From Thiohalocapsa sp963698775 (GTDB lineage: Bacteria; Pseudomonadota; Gammaproteobacteria; Chromatiales; Chromatiaceae), in NCBI GenBank assembly GCA_963698775.1, contig CAVOSE010000069.1, forward strand, positions 1 through 64,000: a stretch of 64,000 bases of DNA, read 5' to 3'. The notes beneath the pieces were generated by a model. That model did not search any database. It was given only the letters and a program-made list of their open reading frames with translations, and was not told where the DNA came from. Made by a program: the position numbers and the translations under genes. How positions within the stretch are numbered: position 1 is the first letter of the stretch; every line of letters begins with the position of its first letter. Shown here piece by piece: positions 1 to 8,669 of the stretch.

Positions 1-1650
1 GACTCGGAGATCTGGAGGTTTTTCTCGGCGTGGGGCGCGACGTTGGTGTTGTCCAGCAGGCAGCGCGCCGGCCATCGTGCATAACTGCCCAACCGTATAG
101 GCGAGGGATTCCGGTGGGTCCCGACCGGCGAGGATCTGGAGCTTTGCAAGACGCAGGCGGAACAGGCGGGTGGGCAAGCGGCGCGGAGACCGAGTCGGCG
201 CGGCCGTCTTTGTTGACCTGGAAGTAATCGAACACGCCCCAGTGGTCGATGACCAGGAAGTCCGCCTTTTCCTGCCCGGTGAGCGGATCGGTCCAGGTGC
301 GGGTGCCGCGGCCGAGCATCTGCCAGAACTTGACCTTGCTGAAGACCGGCTTGGCAAACACCAGGTTGCGGATGGCGGGCACGTCGATGCCGGTGTCGAG
401 CATGTCCACGGAAATGGCGACGCGCGGCAGATCGCGGTTCTTGAAGTCGTCCAGGGTCTTTTCTGCGCGCTCCATCTGGCTGTCGATGACCTTTGCCAGG
501 CCGCGGCGCTGCAGGTCCGGGTAGAGGCGGTTGAAGCTCTTGTAGAGCTCCAGCGCGTGCCGGTGCGAGACGGCGAAGATGATGGTCTTGGCGGGCAGGG
601 TGCCGACGGCGTCCTTCAGCGCATGATTCATGAACTCGCGGACGATGGCGTCGTTGGTGCCGGTGTTGGTGAGCTTGCGCTCCAGGTCGGTGTGTCGTCG
701 TTGCAGCCAAAGAGCCTGAAGGTGTTGTGATCGAGAAAGTCGGTGGGCGTGGCGGTGAGGCCCAGGTGCATAGCGTCGAAGTGATCGAGGATGGCCTTGT
801 AGTGGCTGTAGATGGAGCGGTGGCTTTCGTCGGCGATGATCAGGTCGTCGTAGCCGGGCGACAGCTGCCCGTAGATGGACATCATGCCGGGGTAGGTGGC
901 GAGGTGGATCTGGGCGTCCTTGTCGATGGTCCCGCCTTCGATCCAGGAGCGGGGCACGCCCGGCAGGCGCTCTTTGAAGGCGCCCAGGGCCTGTTTGACC
1001 AGCTCGCGGCGGTCGGCTAGGAACAGCACCCGCTGGATGCGCTCTTGGCGCTGGAGCAGTTCCACCAGACCGACAGCCACGCGGGTCTTGCCGGTGCCGG
1101 TGGCGAGCACGAGGAGAAACTGCCGTTCCGCGGCATCGATGCGCTCGGCGATGGTCTTGACCGCTTCAATCTGATACGCCCGGTCGATGATGCGCGCCAA
1201 CGGCATTTCGCCGGTGAGCGGCTGGCCGAACTTGTCCAGGTGGGCCAGGCGCAGCAGGTCGTCCTCGGTCAAGAAACCGCTGACCTTGCGCGGCGGGTAG
1301 CGGTGGCGATGCCAGAACCAGATCTCGTTGCCGTTGGCGAGGAAGATGAAGGGTTCGATGCCGTACTCGGCAAGAATGCGATCGGCGTAGTCGGCTGCCT
1401 GGCGCTCGCCTTCCAGCGGATCACGGCTGGAGCGCTTGGCCTCGATGATCGCAATCGGACGGCCGAGACGATCGAGCAGGACGTAGTCGACCAGCGCATA
1501 GGTGTCACCATCGCTGCCGGTCAGATCACCGACGTTTGCAGCAGGACCGAGACTGAATTCTTCGACCAATCGCAGATTGCCGACCGCCCAACCCGCGCGA
1601 GCCAGCTGATGGTCGATCTTTCCCTTCCGTGTTCGGCGTTCCGGCTGCAT
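1..1650 (-). pseudogene. Type I restriction enzyme R subunit (HsdR-like), decayed
   Basis: The first 310 or so codons read as the N-terminal half of a type I restriction R subunit: a nuclease-like segment (DYVLLDRLGRPIAIIEAK, a D...ExK arrangement), Walker A (ATGTGKT, about residue 182), and a DEAD-like box IIADESHRS followed by LGLTATPTDF. Just after FGCND (near 690) the frame is lost. The protein resumes in another frame with DLERKLTNTGTNDAIV and runs through helicase motifs (FAVSHRHALELYKSF, VSVDMLDTGIDVP-type motif, FWQMLGRGTRTW) to about position 185. Family members normally have some 50-70 residues between FGC and DLERK (from memory), so an internal deletion is likely, not a one-base error. 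Near 180 the frame shifts again (LPTRLFRLRLAKLQIL), and positions 1-58 are open in yet another frame. No S or M subunit is visible. The ATG at 1650 lies 5 bp after the preceding toxin-like gene, suggesting an ancestral operon. Confidence 0.8.
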
Positions 1651-1655
1651 GGCAT

Positions 1656-2024
1656 CTAAAGTGGCAGTATGCGCACCCGGCTGCGTCCGGGCTCGATCAG
1701 CAGTAATGCGCCGGCTTCCAGATCCACTTGGAAGCGCCGAAGCGACTGGATCAGAGGCTCCGAGATCTGTTCGGGAAGTACCTTTGGACCGCGCAGCTGT
1801 ACCAGGCTCGGCGCGCCGGCATGCGTGAGCGCGAGCATGGTCGAGAAGTCCAGGTCGTGGCTGAAGACGACGTAGCCGTTGTTCACCGCCCGGTCCATGA
1901 TCTCGCGGTCAGTCGCAGAAGGGTCTCGGACCTGTGCTTAGTGGACGGTGTCGAATCCGGCTTCGGTCAGGACAGGCACCCACTCCGGCGAAAGATTCAC
2001 GTCGATCACCAGCCTTAGGGTCAT
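1656..2024 (-). pseudogene. DUF5615 (PIN-like) toxin-type protein with in-frame stop
   Basis: Read from the ATG at 2024, the frame gives MTLRLVIDVNLSPEWVPVL, the standard DUF5615 opening with an early Asp. It runs to a TAA at 1940-1938 (codon 29) where the family has the Trp of a VHW motif. The same frame continues as ATDREIMDRAVNNGYVVFSHD and DLDFSTMLALTHAG to a normal C-terminus VRILPL. Full length would be 122 residues, normal for the family. The start overlaps the upstream DUF433 stop by 4 nt (ATGA). DUF5615 proteins are PIN-fold RNase relatives usually paired with DUF433 antitoxin-like proteins. The downstream ATG at 1898 could yield an 80-residue fragment without the first acidic residue. 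Most likely inactivated. Confidence 0.75.
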
Positions 2025-2248
2025 GCCGCCGAGAGGTCCTCTTCACGCTCCTCCAAACGCCAAGCGGCGCAGGCCAGCGCTGCATTCAGATCCTCCGGCT
2101 CAAGGTAGGGGTAAGCGGCAAGAATGCGGTCTCGGGTGATACCGTCGGCCATGAGGCCGAGCACCGTCCCCACCGTAACCCGCAGGCCCCGAATGCAGGG
2201 TTTGCCCCCCATGACGGAAGGATCCAGGGTGATGCGGTCGATCTCCAT
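2021..2248 (-). CDS. DUF433 antitoxin-like protein
   Basis: A 75-residue DUF433 protein: MEIDRITLDPSVMGGKPCI is the typical opening, followed by a small winged-helix-like core (TVGTVLGLMADGITRDRIL, YPYLEPEDLNAAL). In many genomes such proteins pair with DUF5615 PIN-like proteins and are thought to act as antitoxins and autoregulators. Here the stop overlaps the start of the DUF5615 gene by 4 nt. I chose the ATG at 2248, which matches the family N-terminus and has GTGAGG upstream. A TTG at 2272 would add eight residues. The gene is intact although its partner is interrupted. Confidence 0.75.
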   Translation of the reverse strand: MEIDRITLDPSVMGGKPCIRGLRVTVGTVLGLMADGITRDRILAAYPYLEPEDLNAALACAAWRLEEREEDLSAA

Positions 2249-2550
2249 GGTTGGCCTCACCAGTCGTTTCAAAAAGTTCTACCTTGGGGAGGATAGCAGT
2301 GGAGCACTGCACTGTCGCCAAGCGGATCGTGCACCGCCGCCGATTGCTCCGCGTTATTGTGGTCGCCAAGGCGCTGCGATTCGGCCTATCCCGCAAGGTC
2401 ACATTGGCTCAGGCGCTATTGCTTGCGGTGGAGCAATCTGGCCTCGTGGTTGGGTTACCGCGGCAAGCCCCCTGAGCGATAGCCTTCCGTTCTATCGCTC
2501 AAAGTTTCCGTCCAACTGAGGCATCGAGCCCGCCGCTATCCGTCATTGGT
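2249..2550. other. Gap with no recognisable gene
   Basis: Between the DUF433 gene and the Fic-like remnant I see no convincing gene in either direction. The open frames here are short and resemble no family I know. The promoter of the minus-strand DUF433 cluster should lie in its left part, but I cannot pick a clear -35/-10 pair. Confidence 0.4.
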
Positions 2551-2643
2551 TGGAACCGGCAGCAACCAGACTGGCCCGAGTTCAGGTTCGACAGCGCGGT
2601 GCTGGCGGACCTGGAGCAACGCCTGCAGCATCAATCCCGAGTC
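2551..2643 (+). pseudogene. Fic-family protein, N-terminal remnant (DUF4172)
   Basis: The plus strand encodes WNRQQPDWPEFRFDSAVLAD followed by LEQRLQHQSRVL, which closely resembles the start of the DUF4172 domain at the N-terminus of one group of Fic AMP-transferases (pattern W-x-Q-Q-P-D-W-P-x-F-x-[YF]-D). The similarity ends near 2643, inside the 3' end of the opposite-strand adaptor gene. No Fic motif (HPFxxGNGR) follows. It is a short relic, identified by motif resemblance only. Confidence 0.55.
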
Positions 2644-2648
2644 CTGAC

Positions 2649-3707
2649 TCAATCGGCAACAGGCTCAACCGTCTTGCCCTCGGCCAAGCCGAGAAAGCCG
2701 CGCGTGATGACCTGTTCGCCTACTTCGAGGCCGGAGAGGATCTCGACGTCGTCGGCGACGCGCAGGCCGCTCTCGACCATGCGTTTGGCGGCCTTGGCGT
2801 CGGCATCAACGATCCAGACGAATTGGCCGTCGCGGTCCTGGCGTAGCGCGCGGAACGGAATCAACAGGCGCGGCACGGCGGTGGTGGCGAGTTCGGCGCG
2901 GATGAACTGTCCGGCGCGGGCGCCGTCGGGGATCTGCTTGAAACGGACCTCGACCTTGGCCTGGCGACTGGTCTCGGACAGGGTCGGGTGGATGCGCAGG
3001 ATGGTGCCTGGGAAGCGCTGGCCGGCGAGGGCGTCGATGCGGATTTCGACCGGCTCGCCAATGGCGACATAGGGCAGCACCAGCTCCGAGACGTAGACCT
3101 CGGCGATCAGTGATGCCGGGTCGGCTAGGGTCAGCAGATGGGTGTTCTTGGTGACGAAGTCGCCGGGCTCAACCAGGCGCTCGGTGATGATGCCGGCGAA
3201 CGGCGCGCCGATGCGGGTGTAGGCCAGGCGTGTTTGCAGGATGCGCAGTTCGGCCTCGGCCACCGCCAGCTCGGTGCGCGCCTGGGCAACCTCGGCTTCG
3301 GATGCCGCGCGCCGCTCGACCAGGCCTTCCAATTGCTCCACATCCAGCACCTCTTGGGCGCGGTTGGCGCGGGCCTTGTCGAGCTCGGCGTTCAACAGGT
3401 CGTCTTCGAGCCGAACCAGGACCTGGCCCTGTCGCACCGGATCGCCCTCGAACACCGTCAGCTCGGTGACGCGACCTTCCTCCTGGCTGTAGATGCGCAC
3501 CAGCCGGCGCAGCCGCAGCGTGCCGGGTCGCTCGTGGCGGACCGATACCGGTGCGCGCTCGGTTGTGACGGCGGTGACCAGGTGATCGCTGTCGCGGGGC
3601 GCGCCGCGGCTCGTCTCGGCGTTGTCTTGGGCTGGGCCGCAGGCGTTCAGCAGCAAGGCGACGGTGACGGCAGTGATCGCGCGCGGCACTTGCGACCGTT
3701 TGCTCAC
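2649..3707 (-). CDS. RND-type efflux periplasmic adaptor (HlyD/AcrA family) lipoprotein
   Basis: A 352-residue membrane-fusion protein. The N-terminus is a lipoprotein signal (ITAVTVALLLNAC, lipidated Cys about 23). A split biotinyl-lipoyl domain follows (YSQEEGRVTELTVFEGDPV and the partner half GAPFAGIITERLVEPGDFV), with a short alpha-hairpin between them (ARANRAQEVLDVEQL to about 150), then beta-barrel and membrane-proximal domains (RFPGTILRIHP; LLIPFRALRQDRDGQFVWIV; GLEVGEQVITRG). Such proteins link an inner-membrane RND pump to an outer-membrane channel. Neither partner is adjacent: downstream on this strand the sequence ends in the Fic relic and the DUF433 cluster. The start is a GTG that overlaps the upstream S24-like gene's TGA, so the two are translationally coupled. 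Confidence 0.88.
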   Translation of the reverse strand: MSKRSQVPRAITAVTVALLLNACGPAQDNAETSRGAPRDSDHLVTAVTTERAPVSVRHERPGTLRLRRLVRIYSQEEGRVTELTVFEGDPVRQGQVLVRLEDDLLNAELDKARANRAQEVLDVEQLEGLVERRAASEAEVAQARTELAVAEAELRILQTRLAYTRIGAPFAGIITERLVEPGDFVTKNTHLLTLADPASLIAEVYVSELVLPYVAIGEPVEIRIDALAGQRFPGTILRIHPTLSETSRQAKVEVRFKQIPDGARAGQFIRAELATTAVPRLLIPFRALRQDRDGQFVWIVDADAKAAKRMVESGLRVADDVEILSGLEVGEQVITRGFLGLAEGKTVEPVAD

Positions 3708-4105
3708 GCGCTGTCGGTGATGTCGACCGCGTTGATCGGAGCGCTTGCGCTGGCGCTGGCATCGCCGGCATCGGCGTACTGGTAGTGCTTGATCTTACGC
3801 CGGATGTTGCTCTGGATGATGACGCCGAGCACCTTCCATTCGAGTCGCGTCACCTCGATTTCAGGAAAGGCTGGGTCAAGCGCCAGCAGCCATTCGCGGC
3901 CCTGGTCGTCGCGCCGGTATTGGCGAAACCAGCGCACGCCTTCTACCTCGGCAAACACGTACATGCCGCTGCGGCAGGCCTCGGTGGGCTCGATGATGAC
4001 GATGCACTTGTCCGGAAATTCCGGCTCCATATCCGGCCCCAGCACCTGCAACGCAAAGGGTTCCTGCATTGCGCAGCCGGTGCCTTGGAGCATGGGTTCT
4101 GTCAT
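3704..4105 (-). CDS. S24/LexA-fold protein lacking the catalytic dyad
   Basis: A 133-residue protein with the beta-rich core of LexA/phage-repressor C-terminal domains: VLGPDMEPEFPDKCIVIIEP matches the family pattern G-D-S-M-E-P...D-G-D, and VRWFRQYRRDDQGREWLLAL matches the segment that normally carries the general-base Lys. Both catalytic positions differ: Asp25 stands where the nucleophile Ser should be and Arg61 near the Lys. There is no helix-turn-helix. It is therefore probably a non-cleaving S24-like domain. The ATG at 4105 has GAGG about 8 nt upstream. It is coupled to the efflux adaptor gene by a GTGA overlap, so a role tied to envelope efflux is possible but inferred from position only. 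Confidence 0.6.
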   Translation of the reverse strand: MTEPMLQGTGCAMQEPFALQVLGPDMEPEFPDKCIVIIEPTEACRSGMYVFAEVEGVRWFRQYRRDDQGREWLLALDPAFPEIEVTRLEWKVLGVIIQSNIRRKIKHYQYADAGDASASASAPINAVDITDSA

Positions 4106-4186
4106 GATTGGGCCTCACTGTCTCAGTTGGGATCGCTGGTTCGTCCCTTACCCTGCAATTCGTTGACAAAATGTCGCTAAAAATTC

Positions 4187-4243
4187 GTTGTCGTTGTCGT
4201 AATCGTTTTCCCGCGGCAATTTCGATTACGGAAACGACAACGA
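4187..4243. repeat. Imperfect inverted repeat (REP-like hairpin)
   Basis: The arm CGTTGTCGTTGTCGTAATCG (4187-4206) is matched at 18 of 20 positions by the reverse complement of 4224-4243, with a 17-nt spacer. The left arm also carries a tandem GTTGTC. The hairpin sits in the 307-bp gap between two divergent genes, with no T-run on either side, so it looks more like an interspersed palindromic repeat than a terminator. The rest of the gap shows nothing recognisable. Confidence 0.6.
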
Positions 4244-4412
4244 CGGCGAGCAACCAGGTCTTCGACCGCGTTCTTAACTCCGGCCCCGCCGCGTAACGGA
4301 CCTCCGGAGCGCTGCCGCGCCGGCTGCGTACCGGATTCGGCGCATCCTCCGACTGCGGCCCACATTGGGACCGCCCCCTAAGCTGTCAATCACACGCTGT
4401 CAACAACACACC

Positions 4413-6215
4413 ATGATCCGACTCAACGCCACCGAGCGTATTCACAAGGACCGGCGCGACTGGCACAACCTGCGCGGCATGCTGCCGTTCTTGTGGGAAT
4501 TCCGCGGCCGGGCGCTGTTCGCGCTAGGCTGCCTGGTGCTGGCCAAGCTCGCCAATGTTGGCGTGCCGTTGGTGCTGAAGGACATCGTCGACGCCTTCGA
4601 GGGCACTCAGACGCAACTGCTGGTGCTGCCGGTGAGCCTGCTGGTGGCCTATGGCGCGCTGAAGCTGTCCGGTTCGCTGTTCAACGAACTGCGCGACGTG
4701 ATCTTCGCGCGGGTGCGCTTTCGCGCCATGCGCCGCATGTCGACCCAGGTGCTGGAGCATCTGCACCGGTTGTCGCTGCGTTATCACCTGGAGCGTCAGA
4801 GCGGCGCCGTCAGTCGCGACCTGGAGCGCGGCACGCGCTCGGTGTCGACCATCCTGAACTACATGGTCTTCAGCGTCATCCCGGTGGTGGTGGAGTTTAC
4901 GCTGGTGGCCATCGTGCTGCTGACCAAATACGAGCTGGTGTTCACGCTGGTCACCTTCGGCACCGTGGTGATCTACGTCGGCTTCACCTTCGCCATCACC
5001 GAGTGGCGCATGGACTATCGCCGGCAGATGAACGTGCTCGACTCCCGCGCCAACTCCCAGGCCTTCGACAGCCTGCTGAACTACGAGACGGTGAAATACT
5101 TCGGCAACGAGCGCATGGAGCTGACGCGCTACGACGGCACGCTGACCGAGTGGGAAGAGGTCGCGGTCAAGAGCCAGAGCTCGATGTCGCTGCTCAACTT
5201 CGGCCAGGGCAGCATCATCGCACTCGGAGTCACCGGGATCATGTTCTTTGCCACGCAGGGCGTGGTGGCGGGGCATATGAGCATCGGCGATCTGGTGCTG
5301 GTGAACGCCTTCATGCTGCAGCTGTTCATCCCGCTCGGCTTCCTCGGCATCGTCTATCGGCAGATCAAGTACGCGCTGGCGGACATGGACCTGGTGTTCA
5401 AACTGCTGGAGCGGGAGCCGGAGATCGAGGACGCCCCTGGCGCACCGGCGCTGCTGCTGCGCAAGGGCGCGGTGCGTTTCGAGCACGTCGATTTTCACTA
5501 TCAGCCCGAGCGCGCGATCCTGCGCGACGTCGACTTCCACATCGATCCCGGCGAAAAGGTGGCCGTGGTCGGCCATAGCGGCGCCGGCAAGTCGACGCTG
5601 GCCCGGCTCATGTTCCGCTCCTACGACGTCAACTCAGGTCGCATCCTGATCGACGACCAGGACATTCGCGGCGTGACCCAGCGGAGCCTACGCGCCGCCA
5701 TCGGCATCGTCCCTCAGGACACGGTGCTGTTCAACGACAGCATCCTCTACAACCTCGCGTACGGCCGACCCGAGGCGACCCGCGAAGAGATCGAGCGCGC
5801 CGCCGAACTGGCCCACATCCGCACCTTTATCGAGAGCCTGCCCAGCGGCTGGGACACCCTGGTCGGCGAGCGCGGGCTCAAGCTCTCCGGTGGCGAGAAA
5901 CAGCGCGTCGCCATCGCCCGGACCATCCTCAAGCGCCCGCGCATCCTGGTGTTCGACGAGGCCACCTCGTCACTGGACAGCCACACCGAGCAGGCCATCC
6001 AGCAGACCCTGTTGGAGGTGGCCGAGGACCACACCACGCTGGTCATCGCCCATCGCCTGTCCACCGTGGTCGATGCCGACCGCATCCTGGTGATGGACGC
6101 CGGGCGGGTCATCGAACAGGGTGAGCATCGCCGGCTGCTGGCGGACGGTGGCGTCTATGCTGCGATGTGGGAATTGCAGCAGCGTGAGCGCGAGGAAAGC
6201 GCGGAGGTGACATGA
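4413..6215 (+). CDS. ABC exporter, fused permease-ATPase (Atm1/HMT-like)
   Basis: A 600-residue half-transporter. The N-terminal two thirds hold about six membrane helices (for example ALFALGCLVLAKLANVGVP and VVVEFTLVAIVLLTKYELVF), with an Atm1-like cytoplasmic segment ALKLSGSLFNELRDVIFARV. The C-terminal ATPase has Walker A GHSGAGKST (about 387), Q-loop IVPQDTVLF, signature LSGGEKQR (about 490), Walker B ILVFDEATSSLD and the switch His in IAHRLST. The pattern is that of the Atm1/HMT1 group, which exports glutathione-type thiols, persulfides or metal-thiol conjugates; the actual substrate is unknown. I prefer the ATG at 4413 over an upstream TTG at 4365. It sits 73 bp before a two-component pair and may share its transcript. 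Confidence 0.85.
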   Translation: MIRLNATERIHKDRRDWHNLRGMLPFLWEFRGRALFALGCLVLAKLANVGVPLVLKDIVDAFEGTQTQLLVLPVSLLVAYGALKLSGSLFNELRDVIFARVRFRAMRRMSTQVLEHLHRLSLRYHLERQSGAVSRDLERGTRSVSTILNYMVFSVIPVVVEFTLVAIVLLTKYELVFTLVTFGTVVIYVGFTFAITEWRMDYRRQMNVLDSRANSQAFDSLLNYETVKYFGNERMELTRYDGTLTEWEEVAVKSQSSMSLLNFGQGSIIALGVTGIMFFATQGVVAGHMSIGDLVLVNAFMLQLFIPLGFLGIVYRQIKYALADMDLVFKLLEREPEIEDAPGAPALLLRKGAVRFEHVDFHYQPERAILRDVDFHIDPGEKVAVVGHSGAGKSTLARLMFRSYDVNSGRILIDDQDIRGVTQRSLRAAIGIVPQDTVLFNDSILYNLAYGRPEATREEIERAAELAHIRTFIESLPSGWDTLVGERGLKLSGGEKQRVAIARTILKRPRILVFDEATSSLDSHTEQAIQQTLLEVAEDHTTLVIAHRLSTVVDADRILVMDAGRVIEQGEHRRLLADGGVYAAMWELQQREREESAEVT

Positions 6216-6288
6216 TCGTCTGTTATATTTCGACGCTGAGTCGCCACTACTGCTGATCAGCACTACTCGCCGTCGTCGGCAGAACCTG

Positions 6289-7893
6289 ATGTCACAGACC
6301 CCATCCCTGGCGCCCGTCGACAGTGGCCGGCGCATCCTGCAAATCCTGCGTGCTGCGCGTCTGTTGGTGCCGCTGCTTGCGGTGGCCTCGACGTTGCTGG
6401 CGGCGCTTGCGTTGCTGCTGGTCAACATGCGCTTTCCCGCCCAGGCCTGGCCCAAACCGGTCTGCCTGGGCTTTTTGCTGTCCGGCATCGGCGCCGCCGT
6501 GTTGGCCGGCATCCGGCTCAAGACGCAGCTGCTGCAACCGTTGGTGAACCTGGAGGAGTCCGTGGCCCGCGTCTGTCAGGGCGAGCCGGGCGCGAGCCGT
6601 TCGCTGCAGAACGTCGGTGTGTTGGAGCACATGGCCGAGGGTATCGGCACGCTGAACGCCGAATTGACCGATCTGTACGAGGACATGGACAGCCGCGTTG
6701 CGCGCCAGACCATGCGCCTGGCGCAGAAGACCGCGTCGCTGAAGATCCTCTACGACGTGGCCGCTGAGATCACCCGCGCCGACAGCCTCGACGACTTGCT
6801 GCTGCATTTTCTGCGTGCGCTGAAGGAGATGGTCAACGGCCGTGCGGCGACGGTGCGGCTGGTGGCCGCGGACGGCAGCACGCGGCTGATCGGTTCCATT
6901 GGTCTGGACGACGATCTGGTGCCCGAGCAGGGCCTGGAGCCGGTCGACCTGTGCCTGTGCGGCACCGTGCTCTGCCCCGGCGAGATCGTCTGCGACAACG
7001 ACCTGCGTTATTGCTCCCGCGTCTACGGGCGGCGCATGTTCGCGAGCGACAAGTTGGAAGTCGTCACGGTACCGCTGAAGCACCGCGACGAGCTGCTTGG
7101 TGCCTACAGCATTTTCGTCGAGCGCCCCGGCGTCAGTGCCCGTGAGGACATCATGGATCTGCTCTCTACCATCGGCCAGCACATCGGCGTGGCGGTGGCC
7201 AAATATCGCTCGGACAACGAGGCGCACCGGCTGTCCATCATTGAGGAGCGCTCGTCGCTGGCGCTGGAGTTGCACGACTCGCTGGCGCAGACCCTGGCCA
7301 GCCTGCGCTTGCAGGTGCGTATGCTCGACGACGCCCTGCGGGATGCGGCGATCTCGGTCGATGCCCGCGTCGATCTGAGCCGTATCCGAAATGGCATCGA
7401 CGAGGCCCACGGTGAGATACGCGAGCTGATGTCGAGCTTCCGTGCGCCGATAGACCGACGCGGCCTGGTACCGACGTTGGAGGACATCACGCAGCGTTTC
7501 GGCAAGCAGACCGGCATCCATTGTGTGTTTCAAATGAACTGCCGTCCGTTCGACGCGGCGCCGGTGGAGGAGATGCAGCTGGTGCGTATCGTGCAGGAGA
7601 CCCTGACCAACGTGCGCAAACACGCCCAGGCACAAACTGTGCGTGTGCTACTGACCCGTGAAACCAGCGGCGAGTACGTGCTGTTGGTGGAGGACGACGG
7701 CGTCGGCTTCAGCACGCCCCGGCGCGCCGGTCGCCCCGGCGAGCATATCGGGTTGTCGATTTTGGAAGAACGCGCGCGTCGCATCGGCGCGAGTCTGGAG
7801 ATCGACAGCGAGCCGGGGGAAGGCACCCGCATGGAGCTCCACTTCGAGCCGTCCCGGACCGGGCGCGTGGTCAACCAGGAGCAGGCGGCATGA
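6289..7893 (+). CDS. NarX-type sensor histidine kinase with Cys-rich GAF domain
   Basis: A 534-residue HisKA_3-type kinase. Two membrane helices (about 23-47 and 58-76) enclose only about ten residues, so there is no periplasmic sensing domain. A HAMP-like stretch (77-130) leads to a GAF domain (about 150-305) holding Cys222, 224, 229, 235 and 242 (VDLCLCGTVLCPGEIVC followed by DNDLRYC). The dimerisation helix carries the phospho-acceptor His329 in ALELHDSLAQTLASLRLQ, and the ATP lid has NVRKHAQ, DDGVGFS and GLSILEERA. The family link is to NarX/NarQ/UhpB-like kinases, but nitrate binding in NarX is periplasmic and is absent here. A redox, metal or reactive-sulfur signal at the Cys cluster is inferred. 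Its 3' end overlaps the response regulator by 4 nt. Confidence 0.88.
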   Translation: MSQTPSLAPVDSGRRILQILRAARLLVPLLAVASTLLAALALLLVNMRFPAQAWPKPVCLGFLLSGIGAAVLAGIRLKTQLLQPLVNLEESVARVCQGEPGASRSLQNVGVLEHMAEGIGTLNAELTDLYEDMDSRVARQTMRLAQKTASLKILYDVAAEITRADSLDDLLLHFLRALKEMVNGRAATVRLVAADGSTRLIGSIGLDDDLVPEQGLEPVDLCLCGTVLCPGEIVCDNDLRYCSRVYGRRMFASDKLEVVTVPLKHRDELLGAYSIFVERPGVSAREDIMDLLSTIGQHIGVAVAKYRSDNEAHRLSIIEERSSLALELHDSLAQTLASLRLQVRMLDDALRDAAISVDARVDLSRIRNGIDEAHGEIRELMSSFRAPIDRRGLVPTLEDITQRFGKQTGIHCVFQMNCRPFDAAPVEEMQLVRIVQETLTNVRKHAQAQTVRVLLTRETSGEYVLLVEDDGVGFSTPRRAGRPGEHIGLSILEERARRIGASLEIDSEPGEGTRMELHFEPSRTGRVVNQEQAA

Positions 7894-8567
7894 TGCGGGT
7901 GCTGCTGATCGATGATCATGCCCTGTTCCGTATCGGGCTGCTGGAGCTGCTGGAACGTCGCGGTATCGAGGTGATCGATGCCGTCGGCGATTGCGACGTC
8001 GGCATGCGCCTAGCCCGCGACTGCGCGCCCGATGTGGTCCTGCTGGATCTGCGCATGCCCGGTGCCGGCGGCATCGAGATCCTCAAGCGGATGCGCGCCG
8101 AGGGCAGCGACCGGCGTGTGGCTATGCTGACCACCAGCACTGATGAGCCGGACGTGATCGCATCGCTGCAATCCGGCGCCAACGGCTATCTGCTCAAGGA
8201 TATGGAACCGGACGACCTGGTGGCCGCGCTTGAGGATATCGTCGCCGGCAAGACCGTGGTTGCCAACGAGCTGACCGGCATCCTGGCGCGTGCCTTGACC
8301 CGTGAGGCCGTGGGTCAGGAGGCCGCCGTCGGCGCTTCGGTCGAGCGCGACGAGCAGACGATCTTTTCTGAGCTGACGCCGCGGGAGATGGAGATCCTCT
8401 GCCACCTGGCCGCCGGCAAGAGCAATAAGGTGATCGCTCGCGACCTAGGTATCTCCGACGGCACCGTCAAGCTGCACGTCAAGGCCATCCTGCGTAAGCT
8501 CGAGGTGCATTCCCGTGTCGAGGCTGCCGTCATGGCCGTCGAGCGGGGGCTTTGCGGTCGCGAATAG
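7890..8567 (+). CDS. NarL/FixJ-type response regulator
   Basis: A 225-residue two-domain regulator. The receiver domain has the acidic pocket IDDH (residues 7-10) and the phospho-acceptor Asp53 in VVLLDLRMPG, with Lys in YLLKDMEP. A linker of about 30 residues leads to a LuxR-type helix-turn-helix (LTPREMEILCHLAAGKSNKV, then GTVKLHVKAILRKL). It is the partner of the upstream kinase: the start codon overlaps the kinase stop (ATGA). Its targets are unknown; the adjacent exporter and rhodanese genes are the obvious candidates by position. Confidence 0.92.
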   Translation: MMRVLLIDDHALFRIGLLELLERRGIEVIDAVGDCDVGMRLARDCAPDVVLLDLRMPGAGGIEILKRMRAEGSDRRVAMLTTSTDEPDVIASLQSGANGYLLKDMEPDDLVAALEDIVAGKTVVANELTGILARALTREAVGQEAAVGASVERDEQTIFSELTPREMEILCHLAAGKSNKVIARDLGISDGTVKLHVKAILRKLEVHSRVEAAVMAVERGLCGRE

Positions 8568-8669
8568 CGGGCGATGGCTCGTTTCTGCGGGCTTGACGAT
8601 CCTCTTGGCGTCGACCCTATTTCCCAGGTTATAACTCGGAGATCTAAACCGACCCGTCGAGGACGAACG

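Noticed and set aside
6292..7635. A 447-codon frame opposite the histidine kinase, rich in His and Gln
   Set aside because: His/Gln bias arises from reading Leu and Val codons in antisense. It has no ribosome-binding site and no homology signature.
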